A stretch of DNA of 64,000 nt, taken from RDYZ01 sp964518905 (lineage in GTDB: Bacteria; Cyanobacteriota; Cyanobacteriia; Cyanobacteriales; Geitlerinemataceae). The stretch covers positions 1-64,000 of the forward strand of contig CAZFJL010000014.1 in assembly GCA_964518905.1 (NCBI GenBank), written 5' to 3'. The translations under genes were made by a program, and so were the position numbers. Below the pieces are notes generated by a model. That model saw nothing but the letters and a program-made list of their open reading frames with translations. It had not been told where the DNA came from and did no database searches. Numbering within the stretch: position 1 is the first letter of the stretch; every line of letters begins with the position of its first letter. Positions 32,925 through 41,911 of this stretch are shown one piece after another.

Positions 32925-35309
32925 TCATGGAGCGTATGGAATTTTGCGATCGCTCACATCGATCGGCTGAGAGGTCTGTAGGGTGACCTGAAGGGTCGGC
33001 GTGAACAGATTGGGGTTGCTTGTGGAAAATTCAAACCCGTACATGCGATCGGGAAACTCGCCCCGAAACCACGACTGGATCTCGCGCTGGGTTTCGGGAA
33101 ACGGCGAAAGTAAGATTCCACTGGTGGCATTTTCGGGGAGTATCCGATAGGTCGAGGCTTCACCGGCGCTGTTCCAGAGGGTGAGCTGAACGGGCGGTAC
33201 GCGGAAGAATAGTTTAATGAGGTGTCCCCAAAGGGAGTAGCGCAGGCGTACAGCGGCGCGGACGATCGCCCCTTGGGGCGTGACGATGCTGGTTGGCTGG
33301 TTCCAACTGATAGAGAGCGGGCGTTCGAGTTCGGGGGGGCTGCACCGATCGCGATCGCGTGGCGTGAGGGCGAGGAAATCGGCGAGGGGGGACTCCGGAT
33401 CGGCGTCTGGAACAAGTGGGGCGGGTAAATCTGGGGCAATTTCGTAGGTACACCAGATCTGCAAATAGGTCGCGGGCGCGTCGAAGAAGGGGTGGTGTCC
33501 GTCGGTGAGGCCAAAGCGGTAGAGCAGCAGATCGCGCGGGTTTTGTTGGAGGGCGTCGCGGTTGAGCCGATCGAGGTATTGCGTATAGGCGAGGCGGGTG
33601 GGAACCACGGGGAGTGGCTGCCAGTTGAGGTCATTGGCAGCGATGATTGTGGTTTTATCCGGTAGTACTTCGACGCTTCGATCGCCGATCGCCTGACGTA
33701 TCGCAGCGGGAAATTGTAGCGGTGCGAGATTCGCCAGACTTTTTTGCTCTAGGGAATCTTGCAAACGCTGCGGACGTAGCAGCGCCCCGGCTTTGATGCG
33801 AACTCGATCGGGCGCAAACACTCGCAGGCGATCGGTGGGATAGTCTTCGACCTGGACGTAGTACATGTACGACCATAGGCAAAATACGAGGGTTAGCAGA
33901 TGGACAACGCTACCGACTTTACGTAGGGCTGATGAGCGCCAGGTGCTGATCGCGATCGCCAGCAAAAACGGCATGGTGAAAATAAAGATTAAGACATCAT
34001 CGCCGCGCACGGTCAGGCTGCGATCGACCAGGGTAAAAAAGATGGGAAAGATGGCGATCGCCACTGCCGGATTGCCCAACGGTACGGCGATCGCGATCGC
34101 TGTGAAGAGCCCGATCATTTCGAGCACGATCAGCCGCAATTCAAGGGGAGATCCGCCATATTCCATCCCCGCAGGCAAGGTATCGAGGCGATCGGTCAGC
34201 GCGGCAAAATACCCCTGAAGATAGCCGCTAAATCCGACGATCGCCTCGCTCGGCGCTTGGGTCACGGCGCTGCTATAGCCCGAGGCCAGTTCGAGGTGAC
34301 CGCGCAGGTAAGCGGCCAGCGAGGGTTCTGTAAAATAGGCCAGATAAATCAGGCCAGAACCAAAAACCAAACAGGCTCCCAACTCGGCCAGTGCATTATG
34401 GCCACGATACGAAGTTTGATCCAAGCGTTGAATCATCTGACCCAGCTTGGGAACTAGAGCGTAGATCAACGTGGCACGGCGCAATAAACGCGGCATCAGG
34501 CCATAGCCGATCGTCACCGAGATACCAATAACGAGCAGTAAGCGCCACACAAGATCGCCACTTCCTTGCGTCAGACTGAGAAAAGCGATCGCCCCAAATG
34601 TCAGCACCGTTTCGAGCAGTGTGAGGGCAATATCCGTCACCGTTGCAAAACTGGGGGTCGCGCTCCAGCGTTGGCCACTCCGTATGCCGAGAAAGAGCAA
34701 CAGGCTAACGATCGCCGCGATCCCGATCGCCGTATTGGCATTGAAGAAAACGCCCGCCGCTGCCCCGAGTCCGATCGGCCAATAGCGCCGATCGTCCGCC
34801 CAAATTTCAGTCAGCGAGAGCAATAACAGCCAAATAAAAATGATCTGTGATTCGGTTTGGAGGGCGGGGTAAATCTCGGCGATCGTATACGGAAACAGTA
34901 GGCTAATCGCCAGAGTGATGCGGGTGAGGTGATCGTTAAGCCTTGCTAGCTTGAGCAGAGCGACGACGATCAGCAACAGGTGAATACCCAGGCGAACCAC
35001 AAACACCGTATCGAAGTTATCGCCGACGATCGCACCGCGCAACCAATAGCCCAGCGAGCCATAAAACGAAACTGCATCACGACCAAAAATCGCGCCATTT
35101 AAGTCGAGCTGACTTAGGCGATATTGCCATGCGGTGTCCGCTCCCGGCGTGATCGGCTCGGGTAGCGGGATAAAGGCGATCGTTAGGTAGACGATCGCGA
35201 TCGCGATCCCGAGGGTCAAACTCGCAGTTTTCCACGATCGCCTCGCCCAGCGGGAGGCGTCACGCCAGCCTTGACGCAGAAGTTGCAGGGGATTGGAAGA
35301 TTGGTACAT
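32925..35309 (-). CDS. Large multi-spanning membrane protein, unknown function
   Basis: 794 residues. A basic N-terminus precedes roughly twelve hydrophobic helices (about residues 28-500), with the first large loop carrying PGADTAWQYRLSQLDLNGAIFGRDAVSFYGSLGYWLRG; the acidic residues after helix 1 recall GT-C glycosyltransferases. The last about 290 residues are a hydrophilic, beta-rich extracytoplasmic domain. No named family is recognised. A second large GT-C-like gene lies directly upstream on the same strand (35526-37724). Confidence 0.7.
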   Translation of the reverse strand: MYQSSNPLQLLRQGWRDASRWARRSWKTASLTLGIAIAIVYLTIAFIPLPEPITPGADTAWQYRLSQLDLNGAIFGRDAVSFYGSLGYWLRGAIVGDNFDTVFVVRLGIHLLLIVVALLKLARLNDHLTRITLAISLLFPYTIAEIYPALQTESQIIFIWLLLLSLTEIWADDRRYWPIGLGAAAGVFFNANTAIGIAAIVSLLLFLGIRSGQRWSATPSFATVTDIALTLLETVLTFGAIAFLSLTQGSGDLVWRLLLVIGISVTIGYGLMPRLLRRATLIYALVPKLGQMIQRLDQTSYRGHNALAELGACLVFGSGLIYLAYFTEPSLAAYLRGHLELASGYSSAVTQAPSEAIVGFSGYLQGYFAALTDRLDTLPAGMEYGGSPLELRLIVLEMIGLFTAIAIAVPLGNPAVAIAIFPIFFTLVDRSLTVRGDDVLIFIFTMPFLLAIAISTWRSSALRKVGSVVHLLTLVFCLWSYMYYVQVEDYPTDRLRVFAPDRVRIKAGALLRPQRLQDSLEQKSLANLAPLQFPAAIRQAIGDRSVEVLPDKTTIIAANDLNWQPLPVVPTRLAYTQYLDRLNRDALQQNPRDLLLYRFGLTDGHHPFFDAPATYLQIWCTYEIAPDLPAPLVPDADPESPLADFLALTPRDRDRCSPPELERPLSISWNQPTSIVTPQGAIVRAAVRLRYSLWGHLIKLFFRVPPVQLTLWNSAGEASTYRILPENATSGILLSPFPETQREIQSWFRGEFPDRMYGFEFSTSNPNLFTPTLQVTLQTSQPIDVSDRKIPYAP

Positions 35310-35525
35310 TCAGACTAGTAGCCGGAACACCGACAATTTAAAATCAACGCCAATGCGTTAGATTCTGGAATCCCACCAGTCCATCAGCATTGCTTGCTCA
35401 CAAGCCGACTCAATGACGGACTCGGAAAGGAGCGTATCAGAAGATTTACGTATGATCACACGGATCGATGGTTGCTCGTCGTGTGTGCGCGATGGACTTA
35501 CTTAGGTTAAATCACGCATCGGGTG

Positions 35526-37724
35526 CTAAAGTTTCGGGCGGAGAATCTGACGCCATCGCTCCACGACATAGGACAAACCGGCGGTGATGATCAGCCACAG
35601 CAGCGGCCACAGGGGACGCAGGTAGCGATCGCCTGCCCCCACCGGCCAGCTCGTCACATCAATATAGGCGATCGTCACGATCCGACAGGCGATCGCGACG
35701 ATGACGATCGCCACCAAGCTTAAGGGAATCGCAACGGGTACATCGGTCGATGGGTTTCGCGCTGAGGTTTGGGATGGGTTTGAACTGACACGATTGCGCG
35801 AGTCGTTTGATCGGCGCGATCGGCGATCAATGGGCAAGCTTGCGCCCGTCGTCCCCAAAAATTGCCCCAGTTGCATCCCGCTCTCGATCGCAATTCCCAA
35901 CACGCTCAAGCCGATCAAAATGGGAAATATCAGACGATAAATATCAGCGCCGACGCGAATCGCAGCATCTTTGCGCTGATGTTCGGGGCGCGATCGCTGG
36001 GTGACAAACTCCGCAGGCTCGCCGATGATCGCTTCGTAATAGCGCTGTCGCAGGGCGATCGTCTCGGTATCCTGATCCACATCCAGCTTCAGCACAATCG
36101 CCGTTCGCCACAGTTGGCGCGTCAGTTGTCCCATACTGCCCAGCCAGCGCGGGATCGTCTGCCAGCGCAAGGCCGGAACCATGCCCCACAGCCCCGATCG
36201 ACAGCGCAACGCCCCGTCATCACAGGCCGCGTTAATCTCCGCTGCCAGTTGCCGATAGAATGCCGCCGCGCGATCGGGCGACTCGTAATAGCCCGCCGCC
36301 GCCACCGCATCGCGCAGCGCCCAAAAGAAAAACCCCCCGGCGTAGTCGTCGCAAATCCCCTCGGCGCAGGATTGCGATCGCCAGCCGGTATTCGGCGGGA
36401 CTTCGAGGGCGGGGCGTAACTCGCGAAAGGCGGGGCTTTGGCCGTAGATCGCTGCGCGGGCAGAGGCCGGGACGGGGACGATCGCCGCTGTATCGAAATC
36501 GGCGAATTTATCCGGGGTTTTGCGGGGCGCGTTTTTGAGGTTTGAACGGCTTGGATCGGATTTCTCAGAGGTGTCTAAGGTTTTTGAAGAGTCGGAAGGA
36601 TTAGAAGTATTCGATGAACTCTCGACCCGAGATAAAGCGCTGTAGGCCGCTGCAAATTCCGGCGTTTTAAAGTCAGAGGTGGCGAAAATACCGAAGTTCG
36701 CGGCATTGCTCCAACAAATTCCGAGAGTCAGGATCACCACAGGCGCGATCGTCAGTCCCACACCGATCAGCACCTCACGGGCGATCGCAATCAGGTTTAT
36801 TTGTTTTATGTTCTCTAACGCTTGACCTGAATTTTGAAGATCAGCGCTGGATCGTTCAGCTTGGTTAAACTTCTCCGATTCCAAAAAATCTGGCGACGGC
36901 AAGATTACGCCGTTTAACTGCGCCTCAAGCTGCGCTTCGATCTCGCGCTCGATCCGATCCTGACGATCGGCCTCGGCTTCGATCCGATCGCGATAGTCCG
37001 CCTCTAGCCGATCGCGTTTCGCCCGTCGCAACGCCTCGCGCTGCGCCTGATAGCGCCGCCACGCCACACTCGCCCAAACCAACGCGATCGGCGGAACCAG
37101 CAACACCCCCTCCGGTCGCGTATTCCACAGCACCGCCAGCGCCGCGCCACCGCCCAGCGCCCCCAGCCAAAACCGCAGGCCGCGACATTCCATCACCGCG
37201 ATCGCGCAACCCAGCCACACCGCCATTAGCGGCAAATACAGCACCTCTTGCAGCGTTTGGCGATTCCAATGAAACGAAAACGGCGCGAGCGCGTACAGCC
37301 CGAAACACAGGGTCGCAACACGCGGACGGCGATAGACCGCGCCGACGATCGCCGCGAGGAACGCCCCCCCCGCGAGATACATCGCCTCTTGCCACAGTCG
37401 CAGCGGCACACCGATCCAGTGCGCCAAGGCGATCGCAAACGGGTAGCCCGGTTGGCGCAGCAGCGCGAAGGCGTCGTAGGTGGTGTCGTGGTTGACGAGG
37501 TTGGTCGCGAGGATGACGTAGCGCAAATTGTCGCGATCGGCGTCGAGGGCGCGGATCGGCAAGTGCGACACGAGCCAGAGTTTCAGGCCGATCAGCAGTA
37601 GCGCGATCGCGATCCAGCGCCACAGTCGCGGGCGATCGTCTACCGGTGGCCGCACGCGCCAATCGTTCAGCCCTGCGTCCGGTGCGATCGGCTCACTGGG
37701 CCAGCGTTTATCTTGAGGGTTCAT
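35526..37724 (-). CDS. GT-C-like multi-spanning membrane protein
   Basis: 732 residues. After a hydrophilic head, helix 1 (about 36-54) is followed by LPIRALDADRDNLRYVILATNLVNHDTTYDAFALLRQPGYPFAIALAHWIGVPL, a loop pattern like that of PMT/ArnT-type GT-C glycosyltransferases (acidic residues after helix 1, then a PGYPF segment). Residues 220-300 form a very charged Arg/Glu/Asp/Gln-rich cytoplasmic helix, and 360-410 is a Ser/Asp/Lys linker. The C-terminus returns to membrane helices ending in a Tyr/Trp-rich YLRPLWPLLWL. Acceptor and donor unknown. Confidence 0.7.
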   Translation of the reverse strand: MNPQDKRWPSEPIAPDAGLNDWRVRPPVDDRPRLWRWIAIALLLIGLKLWLVSHLPIRALDADRDNLRYVILATNLVNHDTTYDAFALLRQPGYPFAIALAHWIGVPLRLWQEAMYLAGGAFLAAIVGAVYRRPRVATLCFGLYALAPFSFHWNRQTLQEVLYLPLMAVWLGCAIAVMECRGLRFWLGALGGGAALAVLWNTRPEGVLLVPPIALVWASVAWRRYQAQREALRRAKRDRLEADYRDRIEAEADRQDRIEREIEAQLEAQLNGVILPSPDFLESEKFNQAERSSADLQNSGQALENIKQINLIAIAREVLIGVGLTIAPVVILTLGICWSNAANFGIFATSDFKTPEFAAAYSALSRVESSSNTSNPSDSSKTLDTSEKSDPSRSNLKNAPRKTPDKFADFDTAAIVPVPASARAAIYGQSPAFRELRPALEVPPNTGWRSQSCAEGICDDYAGGFFFWALRDAVAAAGYYESPDRAAAFYRQLAAEINAACDDGALRCRSGLWGMVPALRWQTIPRWLGSMGQLTRQLWRTAIVLKLDVDQDTETIALRQRYYEAIIGEPAEFVTQRSRPEHQRKDAAIRVGADIYRLIFPILIGLSVLGIAIESGMQLGQFLGTTGASLPIDRRSRRSNDSRNRVSSNPSQTSARNPSTDVPVAIPLSLVAIVIVAIACRIVTIAYIDVTSWPVGAGDRYLRPLWPLLWLIITAGLSYVVERWRQILRPKL

Positions 37725-37740
37725 CGTTACTCGATCGGCC

Positions 37741-37815
37741 TATAGCAAAAAACGACTGGGTAGGACTCATCAAAAAAACGAGAGCACTGAGCATATCGTT
37801 AAGTGTCGCCTTGGC
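37741..37815. repeat. TATAGCA-type MITE family, partial copy
   Basis: Starts with TATAGCAAAAAACGAC, then TAGGACT, TCAAAAAAACGAGAGCACTGAGC and a diverged tail up to about 37815. It follows the same order of words as the reverse complement of 54450-54566. Only one terminal end is recognisable. It lies between the GT-C-like gene start and the mazG stop. Confidence 0.75.
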
Positions 37816-37858
37816 GAAGCAAATAGCGCGGTCTTGGGAAATTCCCCGCCAACTATGG

Positions 37859-38719
37859 CTAATCTGTTTTCTCTAAAGACTTTAACTGTTGCTTTGCCTG
37901 CTGCCAAATCGCCTCGATCTCTGCTAACGAATACTCCGAAATTGGCCGATCGTACGCCGCCTCCACCTTAGAAAAACGCTGCACAAACCGTTGATTTGTG
38001 CCATGCAGCGCCGCCTCCGGATCGAGACCGTACCACCGCGCCAAATTGACGATCGTAAACAACAAATCCCCCAGTTCCTCCTGCTGTCGCGCCTGGGATT
38101 CACCCTCGATCGCCGCGTGCCACTCGTCCAACTCCTCGTGAAACTTCTCCCACACTCCATCCACATCCTCCCACTCGAACCCCACCGTCGCCGCCTTGCG
38201 CGAAATTTTCATTGCAGCCGTCAACGGTGGCAGCGTCCGGGCATAGCGATCGAGCTTGGGTGACGTCTCAAGGGCTGGGCTTGAATCTGAACTGTCTTTC
38301 GCCGCCTTTTCCGCCGCTTTGATCTGCTCCCACTGTTCCCGCACGCGATCGGGCGTATCCGCCACCCCATCCCCAAACAGCTCACCAAATACATGCGGAT
38401 GACGCCGAATCAGCTTATCGGCGATCCCATGCGCCACGTCCCCCAAATCAAACTGCCCCGCCTCGCTGGCGATCTGCGCTTGCAGCAACACCTGCAAGAG
38501 TAAATCCCCCAACTCCTCCGCAATCTCCGCCTGATCACCGCGACGCAGCGCATCCACCGTCTCATACGCCTCTTCGATCACGTAGGGGATCAGTGATTGT
38601 GGTGTTTGCTCCAGATCCCAAGGACAGCCGCCATCGGGATCGCGCAGCTTGGCCACCACTTCGATAACACGTTGTAAAGCCTTAAGGGTTGTCGGAGAAT
38701 CGGAGAAATTCATATCCAT
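37859..38719 (-). CDS. mazG: Nucleoside triphosphate pyrophosphohydrolase MazG
   Basis: 286 residues, two MazG repeats. The first repeat carries the Mg2+-binding EExxE...ExxD pattern (VIEEAYETVDAL...EIAEELGDLLLQ) after the family signature LRDPDGGCPWDLEQTPQSL. The second repeat has FHEELDEWHAA...EELGDLLFTIVNLARWYGLDPE. The enzyme hydrolyses (d)NTPs to NMPs and pyrophosphate, clearing aberrant nucleotides and lowering ppGpp in other bacteria. A Ser/Lys-rich linker (about 138-155) joins the repeats. ATG at 38719; an internal ATG two codons later is equally possible. Confidence 0.92.
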   Translation of the reverse strand: MDMNFSDSPTTLKALQRVIEVVAKLRDPDGGCPWDLEQTPQSLIPYVIEEAYETVDALRRGDQAEIAEELGDLLLQVLLQAQIASEAGQFDLGDVAHGIADKLIRRHPHVFGELFGDGVADTPDRVREQWEQIKAAEKAAKDSSDSSPALETSPKLDRYARTLPPLTAAMKISRKAATVGFEWEDVDGVWEKFHEELDEWHAAIEGESQARQQEELGDLLFTIVNLARWYGLDPEAALHGTNQRFVQRFSKVEAAYDRPISEYSLAEIEAIWQQAKQQLKSLEKTD

Positions 38720-39161
38720 GGAGCTCAGTACGGGGGCAACAGTTGTAGAGCGTATCGAAAATCAGGGCGATGAAGGGAGAAATCGAGGCAGAGACGGCTT
38801 GCCGAGCTTGCGAGATTGATGGACATGGGTAGTATTTCAAACAGAAGGATGCTCGGCTTTAAAACCGTCAAAGCTTATGGGTTCTGGCTTCGGGTATCCT
38901 TTGGAGTCATCAACGATCGCACGATCGGCAAGACTTAACAGCGCCTTAACCCCCCGATCTGGCACAATCCAAGGCGTGATCCCCCCGACGAGCCGATCGC
39001 TTTAAACTTGCACGATTCTCTAGGATTCAAGCAGGATTTCAGTCAGCCTCGCTCGGCATAGCGTCAGAGAATCATCTCAACGAGCCACGAAGCGTACAAA
39101 CGTGGCAACGCGTCCCAAACCTGGTAGATTTAGCGAGTATCGGCAAGGAAAAGTTCAGAAT
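38720..39161. other. Divergent intergenic region mazG/sqdB
   Basis: 441 bp shared by the promoters of mazG (minus) and sqdB (plus). I see no gene, RNA or strong hairpin. AAGGAA about 12 bp before 39162 is the likely ribosome site of sqdB. Confidence 0.6.
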
Positions 39162-40322
39162 ATGAGAGTTCTAGTTATTGGCGGTGACGGCTATTGCGGC
39201 TGGGCCACGGCACTATATCTATCGAATAAAGGTCATGAGGTCGGTATCCTCGATAGCCTCATTCGTCGGCACTGGGATAACGAGCTGCAAAGCGACACGC
39301 TGACCCCGATCGCACCGATCCAAAAACGGGTTCAGCGGTGGACGGAGCTGACGGGTAAGAAAATGCCGGTGTACATCGGCGACATTAATAACTACGGCTT
39401 TTTCCTCGAAGCCATGCTGGAGTTTAAGCCTGACGCGGTGGTTCACTTTGGTGAACAGCGATCGGCTCCGTTCTCGATGATCGATCGTGAGCACGCGGTT
39501 CTGACTCAGACCAACAACGTCGTCGGCACGCTGAATCTGCTCTACATCCTCAAAGAGCATTTCCCCGACTGCCACCTCGTCAAGCTCGGCACGATGGGCG
39601 AATACGGTACGCCGAACATCGACATCGAAGAAGGCTACATCAAAATTGAACACAACGGTCGGACGGACACGCTGCCCTATCCGAAGCAACCGGGCAGTTT
39701 CTACCACCTGAGCAAAGTCCACGACACCCACAACATTCACTTTGCCTGCAAGGTTTGGGGTCTGCGTGCCACTGACCTCAACCAGGGCATCGTCTACGGC
39801 GTCCTGACAGAAGAGACCGGCATGGACGAGCTACTGATCAACCGCCTGGATTATGACGGTGTGTTTGGTACGGCGCTCAACCGTTTTTGTATCCAAGCTG
39901 CCGTCGGTCACCCGCTGACGGTGTATGGATCGGGCAGTCAAACCCGCGCGATGCTCGATATTCGTGACACCGTGCGCTGTGTGGAACTGGCGATCGAAAC
40001 TCCGGCGCAGGTTGGTGAGTTCCGCGTCTTCAACCAGTTCACCGAAATGTTCAGCATCAACGACATCGCGACACAGATCAAAACGGCGGGTAATACCCTG
40101 GGTCTCGACGTGGAAGTCAACAACATTGATAACCCTCGCGTCGAAGCTGAAAAGCATTACTTCAACGCGAAAAATACCAACTTGCTTGACCTGGGTTTAG
40201 TGCCACACAAGCTCTCGGATTCGCTGCTGGATTCGCTGCTAAACTTTGCGGTTAAATACAAGGATCGTGTCGATCAGTCGCAAATCATGCCGAAAGTATC
40301 GTGGCATCGCGACGCTAAATAA
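39162..40322 (+). CDS. sqdB: UDP-sulfoquinovose synthase SqdB
   Basis: 386 residues, full length. It makes UDP-sulfoquinovose from UDP-glucose and sulfite, the headgroup donor for sulfoquinovosyl diacylglycerol of thylakoids. It is a short-chain dehydrogenase-type Rossmann protein: NAD-binding GGDGYCGWATA (residues 7-17), catalytic-site words KLGTMGEYGTP and SFYHLSKVHDTHN (Tyr-x3-Lys), and NQGIVYG. The ATG at 39162 with AAGGAA upstream is preferred over a GTG at 39102. A strong terminator follows, and sqdX is next on the same strand. Confidence 0.97.
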   Translation: MRVLVIGGDGYCGWATALYLSNKGHEVGILDSLIRRHWDNELQSDTLTPIAPIQKRVQRWTELTGKKMPVYIGDINNYGFFLEAMLEFKPDAVVHFGEQRSAPFSMIDREHAVLTQTNNVVGTLNLLYILKEHFPDCHLVKLGTMGEYGTPNIDIEEGYIKIEHNGRTDTLPYPKQPGSFYHLSKVHDTHNIHFACKVWGLRATDLNQGIVYGVLTEETGMDELLINRLDYDGVFGTALNRFCIQAAVGHPLTVYGSGSQTRAMLDIRDTVRCVELAIETPAQVGEFRVFNQFTEMFSINDIATQIKTAGNTLGLDVEVNNIDNPRVEAEKHYFNAKNTNLLDLGLVPHKLSDSLLDSLLNFAVKYKDRVDQSQIMPKVSWHRDAK

Positions 40323-40382
40323 CGGCGATCGGGTCTGCTGTTTTTTCTGGTTTTTCCAGTTGCCGTTTGATTGAACTCTTGC

Positions 40383-40425
40383 AATCGATCGCTGAGTCTT
40401 TATTGCGACTCGGCGATCGATTTTT
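40383..40425 (+). terminator. Rho-independent terminator of sqdB
   Basis: A 16-bp stem (40383-40398 with 40407-40422) with one mismatch and an 8-nt loop, followed directly by TTTTT. It lies about 60 bp after the sqdB stop. This separates sqdB transcription from sqdX, so sqdX probably has its own promoter between 40430 and 40635. Confidence 0.85.
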
Positions 40426-40479
40426 AGTTGATTTTTATCTAATCCGAAATCTGGCTACGTATCGGTTCAGATCGCCGCC

Positions 40480-40540
40480 CTGGGTGAACCCGCACTTCGA
40501 CCAGCTCAGTGCTCATAGGCGTTTTTTTGTGCCCATATAG
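40480..40540. repeat. Core of the TATAGCA-type MITE family, degenerate copy
   Basis: The segment GAACCCGCACTTCGAC...CTCAGTGCTCA followed by TTTTTTTG matches the hairpin core of the element at 54450-54566 (CCGCACTTCGACTCCGCTCAGTGCTC). The outer ends are not recognisable. It lies about 100 bp upstream of sqdX, in its probable promoter or leader. Confidence 0.65.
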
Positions 40541-40634
40541 AAACAGATTTTGCATAAGTTCATTCAACCTTCGTTTAGCGTTCAACAAAACGTCAAATCA
40601 ACGTCCATTTAAACAATATTGGGACATAAACCCC

Positions 40635-41768
40635 ATGCGTATCGCGCTGTTTACCGAAACCTTCGTTCCAAAAGTCGATGGCATCGTCACCCGTCTAAAG
40701 CACACGGTCGAACATCTACAGCGGGCGGGCGATGAGGTGTTGGTGTTTTCGCCCGATGGCGGCGTCAAGGAGTACAAGGGCGCGAAAATCTACGGCGTGC
40801 CGGGTTTTCCGCTGCCGATGTATCCCGAGCTGAAGTTAGCCATCCCGAGTGGGAAGTTGCGCCCCGCGATCGAAAAATTTCGCCCTGATCTGATCCATAT
40901 TGTCAATCCCGCCGTTCTCGGCTTGGGCGGACTTTACTACGCCAAAAAACTCGATATTCCCCTCGTCGCGTCCTATCACACGCACCTACCTCAATACCTG
41001 CATCACTACGGATTTGGAATGTTTGAGGAAGTGCTCTGGGCGTTGCTGCGAGGGGTGCATAATCAGGCGGCGCTGAATCTGTGTACCTCCACGGCGATGG
41101 TGAATGAACTGAGCGGTCACGGCATCGAGCGCACGGATTTGTGGCAGCGTGGCGTTGATACGGAGATGTTCCAGCCGCATTTGTATAGTCCGAAGATGCG
41201 CGATCGGCTCACCCAAGGCCATCCCGAAGCGCCACTGTTGCTCTACGTCGGGCGACTGTCGGCGGAGAAAGAAATCGAAAATATTAAACCTGTGTTGGAA
41301 TCCATTCCCAATGCTCGTCTGGCGTTGGTCGGCGATGGCCCCAATCGTCAAGCTCTCGAAACGCATTTTGCGGGAACTCATACCAATTTTGTCGGCTATC
41401 TCCAAGGGCTAGAACTCGCGGCGGCGTTTGCCTCGTCGGATGCCTTTCTCTTCCCGTCGCGGACGGAAACCCTGGGATTAGTCCTGCTCGAAGCGATGGC
41501 GGCGGGCTGCCCGGTGGTGGCGGCGGGGACGGGTGGCATTACTGATATTGTCACGGATGGGGAGAATGGCTACCTGTTTGATCCAAGTGATGCCAATGGC
41601 GCGATCGAGGCGACCCGGCGGTTACTGGCGAATCAAGCCGAACGCGAAACGCTGCGGGCGAATGCGCGAGCGGAGGCGGAACGCTGGGGCTGGCCTGCGG
41701 CGACGGAACAGTTGCGTCAGTATTATCGCGAGGTGGTGGCGCGATCGCGTTTGAGTGCGGTCGCCTAG
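40635..41768 (+). CDS. sqdX: Sulfoquinovosyltransferase SqdX (GT4)
   Basis: 377 residues. It transfers sulfoquinovose from UDP-sulfoquinovose to diacylglycerol, the final step in sulfolipid synthesis. GT-B family 4 features: N-terminal MRIALFTETFVPKVDGIVTRL, central YHTHLPQYLHHYGFG, donor domain VGRLSAEKEIENI, and FPSRTETLGLVLLEAMAAGCPVVAAGTGG (E-x7-E). The start at 40635 removes 42 unlikely residues of a longer open frame. The stop codon TAG uses the TA target duplication and the first G of the MITE that begins at 41768; without the MITE it would read TAA. Confidence 0.95.
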   Translation: MRIALFTETFVPKVDGIVTRLKHTVEHLQRAGDEVLVFSPDGGVKEYKGAKIYGVPGFPLPMYPELKLAIPSGKLRPAIEKFRPDLIHIVNPAVLGLGGLYYAKKLDIPLVASYHTHLPQYLHHYGFGMFEEVLWALLRGVHNQAALNLCTSTAMVNELSGHGIERTDLWQRGVDTEMFQPHLYSPKMRDRLTQGHPEAPLLLYVGRLSAEKEIENIKPVLESIPNARLALVGDGPNRQALETHFAGTHTNFVGYLQGLELAAAFASSDAFLFPSRTETLGLVLLEAMAAGCPVVAAGTGGITDIVTDGENGYLFDPSDANGAIEATRRLLANQAERETLRANARAEAERWGWPAATEQLRQYYREVVARSRLSAVA

Positions 41769-41893
41769 GGGCTGTCATCAATCAAATTTGTAGCCTTTAC
41801 TCAGCAAGGGTTTCAGCCCCTTTTGTTTTTTGTTGGGTCGGGCGTTCAACCGCTTACCCCGTAAGGGGTCTGGTGCTAATTGATGACATGCCC
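41768..41893. mobile_element. 126-bp MITE-like element with ends of the resident IS5-type element
   Basis: Left end GGGGCTGTCATCAAT and right end ATTGATGACATGCCC (extended right end 16 of 17 identical to the IS at 2249-3139, left end 14 of 17). TA duplication at 41766-41767 and 41894-41895. No coding capacity. The interior contains CAGCAAGGGTTTCAGCCCC and a CTTACCCCGTAAGGGG hairpin. A diverged relative is at 63480-63603. It sits exactly at the sqdX stop codon. Confidence 0.85.
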
Positions 41894-41911
41894 TAAGCGA
41901 TCGCGGCTTGG

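Noticed and set aside
35862..37662. Several long open frames on both strands within the GT-C-like gene
   Set aside because: They have Arg/Pro-rich compositions typical of GC-rich shadow frames, no recognisable domain, and are fully covered by a convincing membrane-protein frame.
41821..41875. Possible terminator made by CTTACCCCGTAAGGGG in the MITE interior
   Set aside because: The hairpin is short and lacks a following T-run in the sqdX direction; better explained as internal MITE structure.
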